Assembly: GCF_009807035.1 (NCBI RefSeq)
Contig: NZ_WUBI01000007.1
Coordinates: 62,001 to 126,000, forward strand
Source: Paenibacillus dendrobii
Lineage (GTDB): Bacteria > Bacillota > Bacilli > Paenibacillales > Paenibacillaceae
Reading direction: 5' to 3'
Length of the DNA: 64,000 nucleotides
The notes beneath the pieces were generated by a model, which saw only the letters and a program-made list of their open reading frames with translations, searched no databases and was not told the DNA's origin. Shown piece after piece: positions 32,753 through 42,240 of the stretch (position 1 is the first letter of the stretch; the number at the start of each line of letters is the position of its first letter). The translations under genes were made by a program, and so were the position numbers.

Positions 32753-34291
32753 TTACGCTTCGGCTAGCTTCCGATACCAAGGCAGCCTGCTGAGCGGCGC
32801 ATCAACTTCCAGTGTACACGGCCCTTGAACTACGCTGTCATCGTCGCCCTTCCAGGTACCCGGCGGAATTGTGACTTCGCGGCTTACCGATCCTTTAAGC
32901 AGAACAGGAGCAACCAGAATATGCTCACCCAGCATGAATTGATCCTTGATCTCCTCATAACCCATGCCCGGATAGGAATATGCCAGATGCCGCATCATCG
33001 GCTCTCCATCCTTGGCCGCCTGCTTCGCGAGGTTCAAGATTTCTCCGCCCAAACGGCTGTGCAAACGGGCAGCCTCCACGCAGTAACCCAGATGCTCTGC
33101 ATCCAGCACACGCCAAGGTGCGGCCGAGAACTGCATCATCGGAAATAATGCCGCACACTGCGCGGAACGGACGAACAGCTCCTGGTCCAGGGAATCGGAA
33201 TGCCGCTGAAAATGTTCGTACTCCCCGCCCCCGATCATGTCAGGGCATACAAAGGGATGACCAAGCAAGCCTTGCGCAAGGGCATCCGGAATCAGCGCAG
33301 ACAGGCCATTGCTGTCCCATGCATGCAGCTTGTCCCTGAGCCGCTGCGCCAGCGGCTGCCCGCCCAGCTTCCAGCAGGCCCGGTACTCGTTCAATGCATA
33401 CCGGAGGCCGATGCGCGCCCATGCCTCGCACTGGTCATGAGGACTGGCGGATGGAGAAGCAGTCTGGTCGCCGTTTTCATAGAATTCAATATCCCCGGCA
33501 TCCAGCTTGAACCCATCGACGCCATATTCGGTACGTAAGATATCGAGCTGTTGATGAAACCAGAAAACGGCTCCTTCATGAGTACAATCCAGCACTGCGC
33601 TGTATCCGTTCCACCAGTGCCGGATCGCCGTATGACCAAGCGAGTCCTTAAGAAGGTATCCCTTGGTTTCCAATTCACGGAAAGTCCTCGAATCCGGGCT
33701 GATGAAGGGACATACCCAGAGCATAACCTTGAAGCCCATCTCATGCAGCTGTTCGACCATTCGTTTCGGATCGGGAAACCGTCCGGAATGAAAGCGCCAT
33801 GTCCCATAAGGCTCATGCCAATTATCATCAATCATGATCACGCCTGGCGGCATGCCCTGATCCAGAACCGCCTTGGCATAGGCGAGCACCTTCTCCTGAG
33901 TAGGTTCATACAAGAGCTCAATCCATAAGTTATATTGAGGTGCTGTGAACAGCAGTTCATCCGGGTATGAACCCGCTGCGGGAAAGTGCTTCCCGGCAGC
34001 CCCGGCAAAAGCCCCCCTGAGGTCCTCTAATCCTTCCGCCATCGTCATTTCCGATTTGCCCCTGAAAATATGTAATTCTCCCCCAGTGAACGAAAAGGCA
34101 AAGGGCTCGTCCGACCATACGTATCTTCCGCAACTGGAAACCAGCAGCGGCGCCGCCTGATTCATGCCCAGAGTCTTTGTCAAATCTCCTTCGAAAAGGG
34201 CAGCTCCGTACGGCATGCTCATGCCATCCGAGGCTCGTCCTCCCCACCAACGCTCACCTGGCAGCAGCGGGATCACGGTGTTGTTATTCAT
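32753..34291 (-). CDS. Glycoside hydrolase family 31 alpha-glycosidase
   Basis: A 512-residue GH31 (beta/alpha)8 enzyme without a signal peptide, so intracellular. The catalytic nucleophile lies in GVDGFKLDAGD, the aspartate after the strand; VIMIDDNWHEPYGTW and KVMLWVCPFISPDS are the characteristic preceding strands, and LGEHILVAPVL marks the start of the C-terminal beta domain. It is shorter than YicI-type enzymes because the N-terminal domain is reduced. It lies 32 bp downstream of the sugar permeases, so it probably trims the imported oligosaccharide. Linkage specificity is not predictable. Confidence 0.9.
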   Translation of the reverse strand: MNNNTVIPLLPGERWWGGRASDGMSMPYGAALFEGDLTKTLGMNQAAPLLVSSCGRYVWSDEPFAFSFTGGELHIFRGKSEMTMAEGLEDLRGAFAGAAGKHFPAAGSYPDELLFTAPQYNLWIELLYEPTQEKVLAYAKAVLDQGMPPGVIMIDDNWHEPYGTWRFHSGRFPDPKRMVEQLHEMGFKVMLWVCPFISPDSRTFRELETKGYLLKDSLGHTAIRHWWNGYSAVLDCTHEGAVFWFHQQLDILRTEYGVDGFKLDAGDIEFYENGDQTASPSASPHDQCEAWARIGLRYALNEYRACWKLGGQPLAQRLRDKLHAWDSNGLSALIPDALAQGLLGHPFVCPDMIGGGEYEHFQRHSDSLDQELFVRSAQCAALFPMMQFSAAPWRVLDAEHLGYCVEAARLHSRLGGEILNLAKQAAKDGEPMMRHLAYSYPGMGYEEIKDQFMLGEHILVAPVLLKGSVSREVTIPPGTWKGDDDSVVQGPCTLEVDAPLSRLPWYRKLAEA

Positions 34292-34323
34292 GGTTCACTC
34301 TCCTTCATCGTCTTAAGCACACC

Positions 34324-35154
34324 TTATCCTTTGACAGATCCAGCCGCAATACCTTTAATAATATATTTCTGCATGATGATATAGAAAATCAGCAAAGGCG
34401 CAACACCCAGCACCATCATCGGAAAAAAGGCTGTCCAGTTCGTGGAAAATTGCCCGATATTCCGGTATACCTCCTGCAAAATAACGGCCTTATCCCTGGT
34501 CTGCAAAAACAACAGCGGTCCCATAAAATCGTTCCAAAAAGTCAGCGAATTGAGGATCGCCGCTGAAGCAACAACAGGCTGCATCAGTGGAAGCACGATT
34601 CGAAAGAAAGTACCAATGACACCCGAGCCGTCAATGGATGCCGATTCCTCTACCTCCAGCGGCAGCGATTTGACGAAATTAATAAACAGAAAGACGTTAA
34701 AGGGAATCGTGACAGATATATTCACAATGATGACCGCCCACAAGGTATTCATCAGATGCAATGTGCTGATAAGTTTGTATAAAGGTATGAGTGCAATCTG
34801 AAATGGAACAACCAGACCGGCAATGACCGCCACAAATAAAAGCTTGCCGATTAGGCTCCGGGAACGGGCGAAACCATACGCTGCCATGCAGGGCAGAAGA
34901 GTGCATCCGATCAGGGAAAAGAAAGTGATTATAAAATTATTTGTAAATACCCTCGGATAACGCATCATATTCCATGCCTCGGCGTAATTGCCAAACGTCC
35001 AGTGATGAGGAAGTCCCAGCGGACTGGCTGCCGCTTCCTCCGGAGTTTTCAGCGTAGTCACCAGCAAGTAATATATGGGCAGCGCCACAATAACAGCCAA
35101 AATAATTAGGCTCAGCTCCAGCAAGTAAGGCCTTTGGGCTTTTTTCATACTCAC
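34324..35154 (-). CDS. Carbohydrate ABC transporter permease (MalG type)
   Basis: A 276-residue six-helix permease. The cytoplasmic EAA loop is EESASIDGSGVIGTFFRIVLPLMQP, the MalG/CUT1 signature (residues about 190-215). The C-terminus ends KYIIKGIAAGSVKG, standard for this family. The GTG start at 35152-35154 has GGAGG nine bases upstream, within the end of the partner permease gene; an ATG two codons later is the alternative. It forms the membrane channel with the MalF-type partner. No ATPase is encoded here, so a shared MsmK-like ATPase is expected elsewhere. Confidence 0.93.
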   Translation of the reverse strand: MSMKKAQRPYLLELSLIILAVIVALPIYYLLVTTLKTPEEAAASPLGLPHHWTFGNYAEAWNMMRYPRVFTNNFIITFFSLIGCTLLPCMAAYGFARSRSLIGKLLFVAVIAGLVVPFQIALIPLYKLISTLHLMNTLWAVIIVNISVTIPFNVFLFINFVKSLPLEVEESASIDGSGVIGTFFRIVLPLMQPVVASAAILNSLTFWNDFMGPLLFLQTRDKAVILQEVYRNIGQFSTNWTAFFPMMVLGVAPLLIFYIIMQKYIIKGIAAGSVKG

Positions 35155-35155
35155 C

Positions 35156-36028
35156 TTATGACACCTCCCATCGCTTCATCAGCCGCAGTTGCAAAAGCGT
35201 CACCACCATGACAAACAGGGAGAACAACACGCCCAGCGCTGATGCATATCCGAGCTGGCTATCCGTAAAAGCCCGCTGAAGCAGTACGGTCACTATGCTT
35301 TCCGTTGCATGTCCCGGTCCCCCGGAAGTCATGGAGAAGATAATATCAAATACCTTCAAACCGCCGATCATACTAAGTACCGTATTAATGGTGATAGACG
35401 GGACGAGCAAGGGCAGGGTAATATTCCAGAATGTTTTCCAACCATTCGCGCCATCGATATGGGCCGCCTCGAACAGTTCTTTGGAAATACCCTGCAAATT
35501 CGCAAGATAAATCACCATAGCCCATCCGGTCCACTGCCATACCTGCGTCAAAATCACGGAGTAAAGCGCAAGCTTCGGCTCTCCAAGCCAGTTAACTGAA
35601 CCAAGGCCCAAATGGGACAGCATCTGGTTAAGCGGGCCGTAGTCCAGCGAGGACATAATATAGGACCACAAGAATCCAACCACCAGAGGACTAAGAACAG
35701 CCGGAGCAAAAAAGACCATCCGCAGCACATTTTTCGACCTCAGGTTTTTATCGAGCGCCACAGCCAGCGGCACGGCCAGTGCATTCTGCACAATCGTCAT
35801 AATCACCGCATAAACAATGGAATTTTTAATCCCGGTAAGCACCACATCATCATTGAAAAGCTGTCTGTAATTATCCAACCCTATAAAGTGGATACTTCTC
35901 TGAAGCAGCGACCAGTCCGTAAAACTGTGTGCGAAGGTGGATATCACCGGATATAGGTAGAAAATAAAGTAAAACAGTAGTGCAGGCACAATCAAAAGCA
36001 AAAAGGCAAATTCCCGTTTTCGTGTCAT
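35156..36028 (-). CDS. Carbohydrate ABC transporter permease (MalF type)
   Basis: A 290-residue six-helix permease of the CUT1 class. The EAA loop is FEAAHIDGANGWKTFWNITLPLLVP (about 185-210). The N-terminus FAFLLLIVPALLFYFIFYLYPV and the GLDNYRQLF element are typical. It is followed after one base by the MalG-type gene and preceded by the binding-protein gene 80 bp upstream, forming one transport operon. Confidence 0.93.
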   Translation of the reverse strand: MTRKREFAFLLLIVPALLFYFIFYLYPVISTFAHSFTDWSLLQRSIHFIGLDNYRQLFNDDVVLTGIKNSIVYAVIMTIVQNALAVPLAVALDKNLRSKNVLRMVFFAPAVLSPLVVGFLWSYIMSSLDYGPLNQMLSHLGLGSVNWLGEPKLALYSVILTQVWQWTGWAMVIYLANLQGISKELFEAAHIDGANGWKTFWNITLPLLVPSITINTVLSMIGGLKVFDIIFSMTSGGPGHATESIVTVLLQRAFTDSQLGYASALGVLFSLFVMVVTLLQLRLMKRWEVS

Positions 36029-36107
36029 GTTGTTCTCATTCCTTTCTTGGCTAAGAAAAAATCAGGGATATCCGGGGCCGGTTCCCGAGATATCCCCCTA
36101 CATCGAT

Positions 36108-37391
36108 TTAGTTGCCCTTCAATGACTTTCGTTGCTGCTCTGCTTTGTTATCCAGCACCTGCAGTGCTTCATCCACTTTCTTCGCTCCGGTGAGCACTTC
36201 CTGGAGTGCCTTGCCGTAATCCTCTGCAATCGCCCCAAACGGCCAAGTAATCCACGGTGCATAGACATGACCTTCTTTGAAGGCTGCAGCTGAATCCGCA
36301 TATTCCGAGGGCAGCTCAACCTCAACGCCCTTGAGGAAGGAACTGCCGAAATTGTCCTTAATCAAGGCCTGCTGTGCTTCCTGCGTCGCTGTCAGCTCCA
36401 TAATCTGCATCGCCACATCCTTGTGCTTGGACTGCTTGTTGACCGCAAAGGCACTTCCCGGCCCGCCGATCAGCCAGCCCGTTCCCGCCGTGAGGCCCGG
36501 AATCGGGAACATTCCCATGTTCAGATTCGGGTTCTTCTGCTTCAGCGCTTCCGCCGCCCATGGTCCGGATTCCCACATCGCCGCTTTACCGGTTGCAAAT
36601 TCATCCTGTGCCTGATCATAATCGACTCCAAGCATATCCTTCGTAATGTTGCCCTTCTGAATGGTCTCCGTCCACTTGGTGACCGCATCGTTCCATTGTC
36701 CGCTCACTGCCTTCGTACCATCTGAGAAAGCAGTGTCAAAATCCTTGTTTTCCGGTTTCGAGTAAAATTCGTTCAGCAGCATTCCCATTGACTGCTTCAT
36801 CATTGGCTCCCAGGATTTCGCACCCATCGCCTGCGGCTTGATACCTTCCTGACGGAGCTTATCGTGAATGTCCATCCACTCATCCCAGGTCTTCGGAGGT
36901 GTCAGTCCATATTTTTCGAAAATATCCTTGTTGTACCAGATGCCCTCGAACCAGGATTGAAGCGGAATCGTATATACTTTACTTTGATAGCGCATCAGAC
37001 CTGTATCATTATATTTACTGGTGAAGGAAGCATCCGTCAGATCTTCGACATAACCCGCATTTGCGTAAACCGCACCGCTTCCGCTCGTTTCAAAAATATC
37101 CGGTCCTTCCCCTGCAGCCAACTGCGTACGGAGCATGTTCTCGAAGGACTTCAAATCCACGAACTGGAATTCGATATCCACATTAGGAAGCTTCTCTTTC
37201 AGGTAATCCAGATAAGACCTCCGCGTCTCCTCTTTGTTGTAACCCATGATGCGGATTTTGACCTTTTTCTCTGACTGAGACCCGCCCTCTGAATTTTTGT
37301 TGGAGCCTGTATCGTCCGATTTCCCGCATCCCGACAGTACCAGAGATGAGAGCATCAGCAAGCTTAAGAACACGGTTACTATTTTTTTCAT
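36108..37391 (-). CDS. Sugar-binding lipoprotein of ABC transporter
   Basis: A 427-residue family 1 extracellular solute-binding protein. The lipoprotein signal is MKKIVTVFLSLLMLSSLVLSGCG (shown by the hydrophobic core LSLLMLSSLVL and lipobox LSGC), with Cys about residue 22 as the lipid anchor. The mature part has the CUT1 pattern: FVDLKSFENMLRTQLAAGEGPDIF, then ETSGSGAV, and the QDEFATGKAAMWESGPWA region. The ATG follows GGAGGGG. It delivers an oligosaccharide to the two permeases downstream. A cre-like site upstream (37426-37439) suggests CcpA repression, and the divergent-looking AraC/kinase pair upstream probably activates it. Confidence 0.93.
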   Translation of the reverse strand: MKKIVTVFLSLLMLSSLVLSGCGKSDDTGSNKNSEGGSQSEKKVKIRIMGYNKEETRRSYLDYLKEKLPNVDIEFQFVDLKSFENMLRTQLAAGEGPDIFETSGSGAVYANAGYVEDLTDASFTSKYNDTGLMRYQSKVYTIPLQSWFEGIWYNKDIFEKYGLTPPKTWDEWMDIHDKLRQEGIKPQAMGAKSWEPMMKQSMGMLLNEFYSKPENKDFDTAFSDGTKAVSGQWNDAVTKWTETIQKGNITKDMLGVDYDQAQDEFATGKAAMWESGPWAAEALKQKNPNLNMGMFPIPGLTAGTGWLIGGPGSAFAVNKQSKHKDVAMQIMELTATQEAQQALIKDNFGSSFLKGVEVELPSEYADSAAAFKEGHVYAPWITWPFGAIAEDYGKALQEVLTGAKKVDEALQVLDNKAEQQRKSLKGN

Positions 37392-37425
37392 GATACCCCT
37401 CCTACAATCAAGCTATGGTTGTTTA

Positions 37426-37439
37426 CGATATCGCTTACA
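37426..37439 (-). promoter_or_regulatory. cre-like site upstream of sugar-binding lipoprotein gene
   Basis: TGTAAGCGATATCG on the minus strand matches the cre consensus TGWAANCGNTNWCA at all but the last position. It lies about 35 bp before the start codon, a position where CcpA would block transcription. Confidence 0.5.
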
Positions 37440-37567
37440 TTACTATCGTACTCCGGCGCAGCCCTCTGCCTGAAGTCTTGAAACTACGGTTTCTGCAACA
37501 ATACTACGCTTACAAGATGAAAGAAACGATATGTCTATTAAGATCTCCATCGTTTCTAGCCGATCAA

Positions 37568-37594
37568 GAAAAAAGACCGCGTCGCTCGCGGCCC
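37568..37594 (-). terminator. Terminator of AraC-type regulator gene
   Basis: GCCGCG pairs with CGCGGT, followed on the minus strand by TTTTTT, directly after the stop of the response regulator; it separates the regulator pair from the transport operon. Confidence 0.85.
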
Positions 37595-37598
37595 GTTC

Positions 37599-38360
37599 CT
37601 AACCTATATCGACTTTCAAATCACGGTATTCCTGTGGCATGATCCCTGTCGTTTTTTTGAACACCTTCGTAAAATAGCTTGGATTCTCGTATCCAACTTC
37701 AAAGGCGATTTCATAATTTCTCATCGCTGTCGTCCTGAGCAGGCGTTTCGCCTTTTCCATGCGGATATGCGTCACATAATCCCAGATATTTACGCCCGTT
37801 TCTTTTTTGAACAAATTCGACAGGTAGTTCTTGCTAATGCATATCTCGGTGCAAATCTCCTCCATTGTCAAATTGCGATTATAATGCATTTCTATGAAAT
37901 GCTTCACCTTCTGCACATGATAATTCTCCGATCCCTCCAGAGCATATTTACGGTTCACAGCAAAATCAGGGTCTTGGGCTTGCTCCTTCCGGATCTGTTC
38001 TGCCGCGCGCCCGACCAACGTCCGCAGCTTCTCGTCATCCAACGGCTTCAGCAAGTAGCCGAACACGCCGCATTCAATGGCCCGCTGGGCATATTCAAAT
38101 TCACCGTGTGCGCTGAGCAAGATGATCTTCATTCCAGGTATTTCAGTCCGAACTTTCTCAATTAGCTCTAAGCCATCCAGCTCCGGCATGCAAATATCCG
38201 TAATCAAAAGCTGCGGTCGCCGCTCCAGAATGAGTTCAAGCGCCTGTTGACCATCGGTCGCCGTTCCCGCAATCGCAATGCCGAACTCCTCCCAATTCAG
38301 GATTTTTTCCAGCATGAGCAGTGACAGTATTTCGTCATCTGCCATCACAAGCTCAAGCAT
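37599..38360 (-). CDS. AraC-type response regulator (YesN-like)
   Basis: A 253-residue regulator: receiver domain (1-120; MADDE acidic pair, phospho-Asp in LLITDICMPELDG, Lys in LLKPLDDE) and C-terminal AraC/XylS DNA-binding domain (about 150-250; NLTMEEICTEICISKNYLSNLFKKETG, then YEIAFEVGYENPSYFTKVFKKTTG). The ATG at 38358-38360 overlaps the end of the kinase gene, with GGGGGAGG upstream. This YesM/YesN-type pair sits next to a sugar ABC operon and a divergent GH16 gene, which it presumably activates. Confidence 0.93.
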   Translation of the reverse strand: MLELVMADDEILSLLMLEKILNWEEFGIAIAGTATDGQQALELILERRPQLLITDICMPELDGLELIEKVRTEIPGMKIILLSAHGEFEYAQRAIECGVFGYLLKPLDDEKLRTLVGRAAEQIRKEQAQDPDFAVNRKYALEGSENYHVQKVKHFIEMHYNRNLTMEEICTEICISKNYLSNLFKKETGVNIWDYVTHIRMEKAKRLLRTTAMRNYEIAFEVGYENPSYFTKVFKKTTGIMPQEYRDLKVDIG

Positions 38361-40149
38361 GTTCCTCCCCCATCTCTGGTAAATATAATGTAACTTTGGT
38401 GCCCAGCCGTTCTTCGGATTCAATGATCAGTCCATAAGCGTCCCCATATTTGTACTTAATACGGTCGTGCACATTTTTAATCCCGATATGTTCCGTCCCA
38501 GGCGGTTCCTCCTGATGAAGCAACCCGCGCAGTTCCGTTAGCCGCTCGGTGCTCATCCCCCAGCCAGTGTCTTCGATAACGATTTCCACTCCCCCGGGGA
38601 GCCGATGAGCCGTTATCCGAATCGTTCCCTTGCGACTACCACTGAATCCGTGGAGGATTGCATTCTCTACAATAGGCTGAAGGAGCAGCTTGGGCGTCTT
38701 CATATGTAAAACCCGCTCGTCTGCGGCAAACTCATATTGAACTTTATCCGGGTAACGGTAATTCTGGATTTGCAGATACGCCTTGACATGATCAAGCTCC
38801 CTATACAGCACGACCAGTTCATTGGGCTGGTAAATGGAGTAACGCATCACATCGCCTAACAGCGTGACCATAAGACTGACATCTTCACTGCGGTCACAGA
38901 TCGCGAGCGACTTGATGGATTGCAGTGTATTATACAGAAAATGCGGATTGATTTGGGATTGCAACGCCGAAATCTCGGCCTCTTTGGTTTTGATGGCATA
39001 GGAAAAGACATCATGATTCAGCTGGTTAATCCGTTTGATCATCCGCATAATCCGCGTCGTGAGCTTCTGCATCTCCACCGAACTGTCGTCGTACAGATTT
39101 AGATCAAAGTTTCCTTGCTGCACAGCACTCATCTTTCGCATCAAACCAGTAATGGGACGGGTAATCCGGGACGACACGAACACCGATATCATAATAACGC
39201 TTAAAATAGTAGCTGCAAGTAGTGCCCATATTAGCTTTTTGACGTTATCGTTATGAGCCAGAATCTCTTGCATCGGAATCATCGCTATAATTTTCCACCC
39301 GTTCACCTTGGAGGTTGTATAAACGCCCAGAAATGTGTGCTGGCCGCTCCCCACGTTAAATCTTCCCTCTCCTTTTCCCACATGGGTAGCGATTTCCAAT
39401 TGCAGCTCTGCACTAATGCTATTCTCCGAAGGCTTGAATACGAATTCATTTGCATCGTCCATGATGAGAAAGAAACCGTTTTGCTCCAGCTTGCTCTCCT
39501 TCGTCAATTCCTGAATCTCCTGCAGCTTGAGGTTGAACATGACACTCGTGCCGTCCTTTCTGGACGGGTTCCAAAAGTCGAACACCGGCGCCACAGCCGA
39601 AATTACCTTTTCCGATGAATCTGGCGGATTAAAATAGTAATCCTGAGGGTGTATGCCGATAAAATGAACTTTGAAAAAGTACTCATTCTGAAACGTTGGA
39701 AACCAGCTTTGGCTATAAAAAGAATAGTCACTCCTTACCGTGCTTCCGGAATATTCATACACAATGCCGGATGGCTTGATTACAGCCACGTCTTTAATGC
39801 TTGGATTGTAGCGTAAAATATCTTTCATACGATCCTCAACCAAGCGACGTCGAATCAGCCTTTGCTGATCATCGTCACCATCGTAACCGCTTACAGCATC
39901 CTGTATCACAGACTGTCCCGCAGCAATTTGCACAAGCGTCTTGATCTGGTTAAAATAGGAATCCACGTTCAACCTTGCCTCCGTTACGATTTTGGACGTA
40001 TAGCTGATCACTTCGGAGGTAAGCGTCGTACTGAACATATGATAGGTAATGTAACCCAACATGCCGATGAGAAGGATAAAAATGAGAGAGAAGTAAGTCG
40101 TGATTTTTCTTCGGATGGATGTGGGTCTGAATAATATATTGAATCTCAT
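38353..40149 (-). CDS. Sensor histidine kinase (YesM-like)
   Basis: A 598-residue membrane kinase. TM1 is at about 15-38 (FSLIFILLIGMLGYITYHMF), then a dCache-like extracellular domain (about 40-290), TM2 (about 300-325), HAMP, and a His_kinase domain with the phospho-His in QINPHFLYNTLQSIKS and ATP-binding parts PIVENAILHG and VIEDTGWGMS. The start is taken at the ATG at 40147-40149 with AGGAG; a longer frame reaches 40263. It is co-translated with the AraC regulator. It probably senses a sugar, perhaps through the binding lipoprotein as in other Paenibacillus systems (inference). Confidence 0.92.
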   Translation of the reverse strand: MRFNILFRPTSIRRKITTYFSLIFILLIGMLGYITYHMFSTTLTSEVISYTSKIVTEARLNVDSYFNQIKTLVQIAAGQSVIQDAVSGYDGDDDQQRLIRRRLVEDRMKDILRYNPSIKDVAVIKPSGIVYEYSGSTVRSDYSFYSQSWFPTFQNEYFFKVHFIGIHPQDYYFNPPDSSEKVISAVAPVFDFWNPSRKDGTSVMFNLKLQEIQELTKESKLEQNGFFLIMDDANEFVFKPSENSISAELQLEIATHVGKGEGRFNVGSGQHTFLGVYTTSKVNGWKIIAMIPMQEILAHNDNVKKLIWALLAATILSVIMISVFVSSRITRPITGLMRKMSAVQQGNFDLNLYDDSSVEMQKLTTRIMRMIKRINQLNHDVFSYAIKTKEAEISALQSQINPHFLYNTLQSIKSLAICDRSEDVSLMVTLLGDVMRYSIYQPNELVVLYRELDHVKAYLQIQNYRYPDKVQYEFAADERVLHMKTPKLLLQPIVENAILHGFSGSRKGTIRITAHRLPGGVEIVIEDTGWGMSTERLTELRGLLHQEEPPGTEHIGIKNVHDRIKYKYGDAYGLIIESEERLGTKVTLYLPEMGEEHA

Positions 40150-40292
40150 GATAAGGTTCCACTCCTGATTGCCTATTGCTCCTTGCAATTCCTGCCATCT
40201 ATTGTAACGGGAAAGTGCGGCTAAACCAATCGATTTTATATCGATACCGTAGTATTGGATCAAATATCGTAGTATACTTTCTTTCCTCCAAA

Positions 40293-40308
40293 TTGGAAGC
40301 GCTTTATA
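40293..40308 (+). promoter_or_regulatory. cre-like site upstream of GH16 gene
   Basis: TTGGAAGCGCTTTATA matches the relaxed cre consensus WTGNAANCGNWNNCWW at every defined position except one. It lies 45-60 bp before the GH16 start, so catabolite repression of the glucanase is likely. Confidence 0.5.
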
Positions 40309-40352
40309 TTGAGATCAGATAAAAATCTTAATTCATTTTGAGGAGGAACATA

Positions 40353-42059
40353 ATGAACTGCAAATGGATCAAACCACTTCTGGGAACGATATGTGCCGCA
40401 GGTATGATGTTGGCCATCGAGGCCATGGTCGCTCCTTCCGCAAGCGCTGCTGACTTTCCTGCCAACCCTGTCGGCAAGCCCGGATGGATACTTACCGCAA
40501 GCGACGAGTTTAACGGAACCGAATTGAATCAGCAGCTTTGGTTCCCCTACTATCTTCCGCATTGGTCCACCCGCGAACTCACCAAGGCAAATTACGAATT
40601 TCAAAATGGCAATCTTGTGCTTAAAATTACCCCAGAAATGCAGCCATGGGACCCGGTAAAAGATGCTGGTACCGTCATATCAGGTATTCAAACCGGTGAA
40701 AAGGACTGGCTCCACCGCTGGACCAACTACAGTGCCAATAACCATCATGAGCCCACCGTCCAGAACTTCCTGCAAAAATACGGATATTTCGAAATACGAG
40801 CCAAAGTGCAAAAAGGCTCCGGTATTCATTCCGCCTGGTGGATGATTGGTTTCCAGCAGGATCAGGATAACGCGACCGGCAATACCAAAATGAATGCAGA
40901 AATAGACATCTTTGAGATCCTGGGAAGAAATCCTTCTTCTGATTTAATCAATCTGCATCCTTGGAGTGACTCCACCCTCTCTTCTTCAAGCAATACGGTT
41001 TCCGCGGGGGCAGACTTGTCCCAGGAATATCATGTCTACGGATTCGAATGGGATGAGACGAACATGAAATTTTATCTAGATAATCAGCTGGTGAAGATCA
41101 TGAATCAAAGTCCCAATTATCCGATGATGACCTTGCTTGGCCTCTATGAAAAACGTAATGGCGGCTGGACAGGCGCTTTGGACCCAAGTGTTCCCTACCC
41201 CAAGAAATTTGAGATTGATTATTTCAGAGCTTATCAAAAAGCACCTGACTATCCATTATTCTCAGTCTATCGGGAAGGTGAGGATGCTTATTTATACAGA
41301 AACGCCAAGGTTAACGAAACAAATGCTGCCTCAGGCAAACGTGTAGCCGGATATATTGGAAATGGTCCTGAGAATTACGCTGAATTCAAGGATATTTATG
41401 CGCCTTCTGCAGGAAACTACCCAATCCAAATTGGCTATATTTCCGGGGAGAATCGGGATTTATTCGTACAAGTTAATAACGGTATACCCATTCAGTTATC
41501 CGCTCTGAACAGTGGCTCTTGGAGCAGTAAAGCTTCAGTCTCAGCTTCAGTGAACTTGAATTCCGGTCTTAACACGATCCGCTTCTTTAACGACAGCGCC
41601 TCTGCACCTGATATCGACTCATTTACGATCGGTGCAGTCAATAAAGCTTTGACGGCCACCTTGACTGCTTCATCCCAAAACGGCATCTATCCGGTAGCTA
41701 ATCTGGCTGATGCGAATATGCGGACAACCTATCAAAGCACGAATAACCCTACATTCCCGCAAAGTATAACCCTGAATTGGAGTACACCCCAAGCATTCAG
41801 CCAGGTTGCGCTCAACTCCACATTTGGTCAAGGGCAAGGGATCACCGACTTTGAAGTTCAGACCTCCGATGACGGCATAACGGGTTGGACCACGACAGCC
41901 ACATCCGGCACACTTTTCTGGTCCTCCAATAATGATACAACCGAAAAGAAACGATTGAGCTTCTCTGAAGTGAATGGAAAAAAAGGACTCCGTATTCTTG
42001 TAAAGCAGGCTAATTTGCAGTGGAAACATTTTGCAATCAATGAGCTTGAGGTTTACTAA
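40353..42059 (+). CDS. Secreted GH16 glycoside hydrolase with carbohydrate-binding modules
   Basis: A 568-residue exported enzyme. A signal peptide (residues 1-27, ending SASA) is followed by a GH16 beta-jelly-roll (about 32-310): catalytic motif NAEIDIFEILG (ExDxxE), WWMIGFQ, EYHVYGFEWDET. Then come a CBM6-like module (about 315-435; AGNYPIQIGYISGENRDL) and a discoidin/F5-8C-like module at the C-terminus (about 440-568). GH16 enzymes cut beta-1,3/1,4-glucans, agar or carrageenan. The ATG at 40353 has GAGGAGG; a TTG upstream overlaps it. It is divergent from the kinase/regulator pair, and probably releases the oligosaccharide that the neighbouring transporter imports. Confidence 0.92.
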   Translation: MNCKWIKPLLGTICAAGMMLAIEAMVAPSASAADFPANPVGKPGWILTASDEFNGTELNQQLWFPYYLPHWSTRELTKANYEFQNGNLVLKITPEMQPWDPVKDAGTVISGIQTGEKDWLHRWTNYSANNHHEPTVQNFLQKYGYFEIRAKVQKGSGIHSAWWMIGFQQDQDNATGNTKMNAEIDIFEILGRNPSSDLINLHPWSDSTLSSSSNTVSAGADLSQEYHVYGFEWDETNMKFYLDNQLVKIMNQSPNYPMMTLLGLYEKRNGGWTGALDPSVPYPKKFEIDYFRAYQKAPDYPLFSVYREGEDAYLYRNAKVNETNAASGKRVAGYIGNGPENYAEFKDIYAPSAGNYPIQIGYISGENRDLFVQVNNGIPIQLSALNSGSWSSKASVSASVNLNSGLNTIRFFNDSASAPDIDSFTIGAVNKALTATLTASSQNGIYPVANLADANMRTTYQSTNNPTFPQSITLNWSTPQAFSQVALNSTFGQGQGITDFEVQTSDDGITGWTTTATSGTLFWSSNNDTTEKKRLSFSEVNGKKGLRILVKQANLQWKHFAINELEVY

Positions 42060-42068
42060 TGTTAAAAC

Positions 42069-42101
42069 CAAAAGCCGCCCCATCTGTGGAGGCGGCTTTT
42101 C
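42069..42101 (+). terminator. Terminator of GH16 gene
   Basis: AAAAGCCGCC pairs with GGCGGCTTTT, 10 bp after the GH16 stop. Confidence 0.9.
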
Positions 42102-42240
42102 ATCCTTGCCCTAAGTGCATTTTCAGCTATCTATTGATCCGGCAGATCATCCGACATGCGTGGAGTCCGCCGTTTCATTATGTAAGTGTGTGTTGGTAAC
42201 ACTTAATAAGTAACACCTGGTCCCGGAGGAAGGGGGGATC

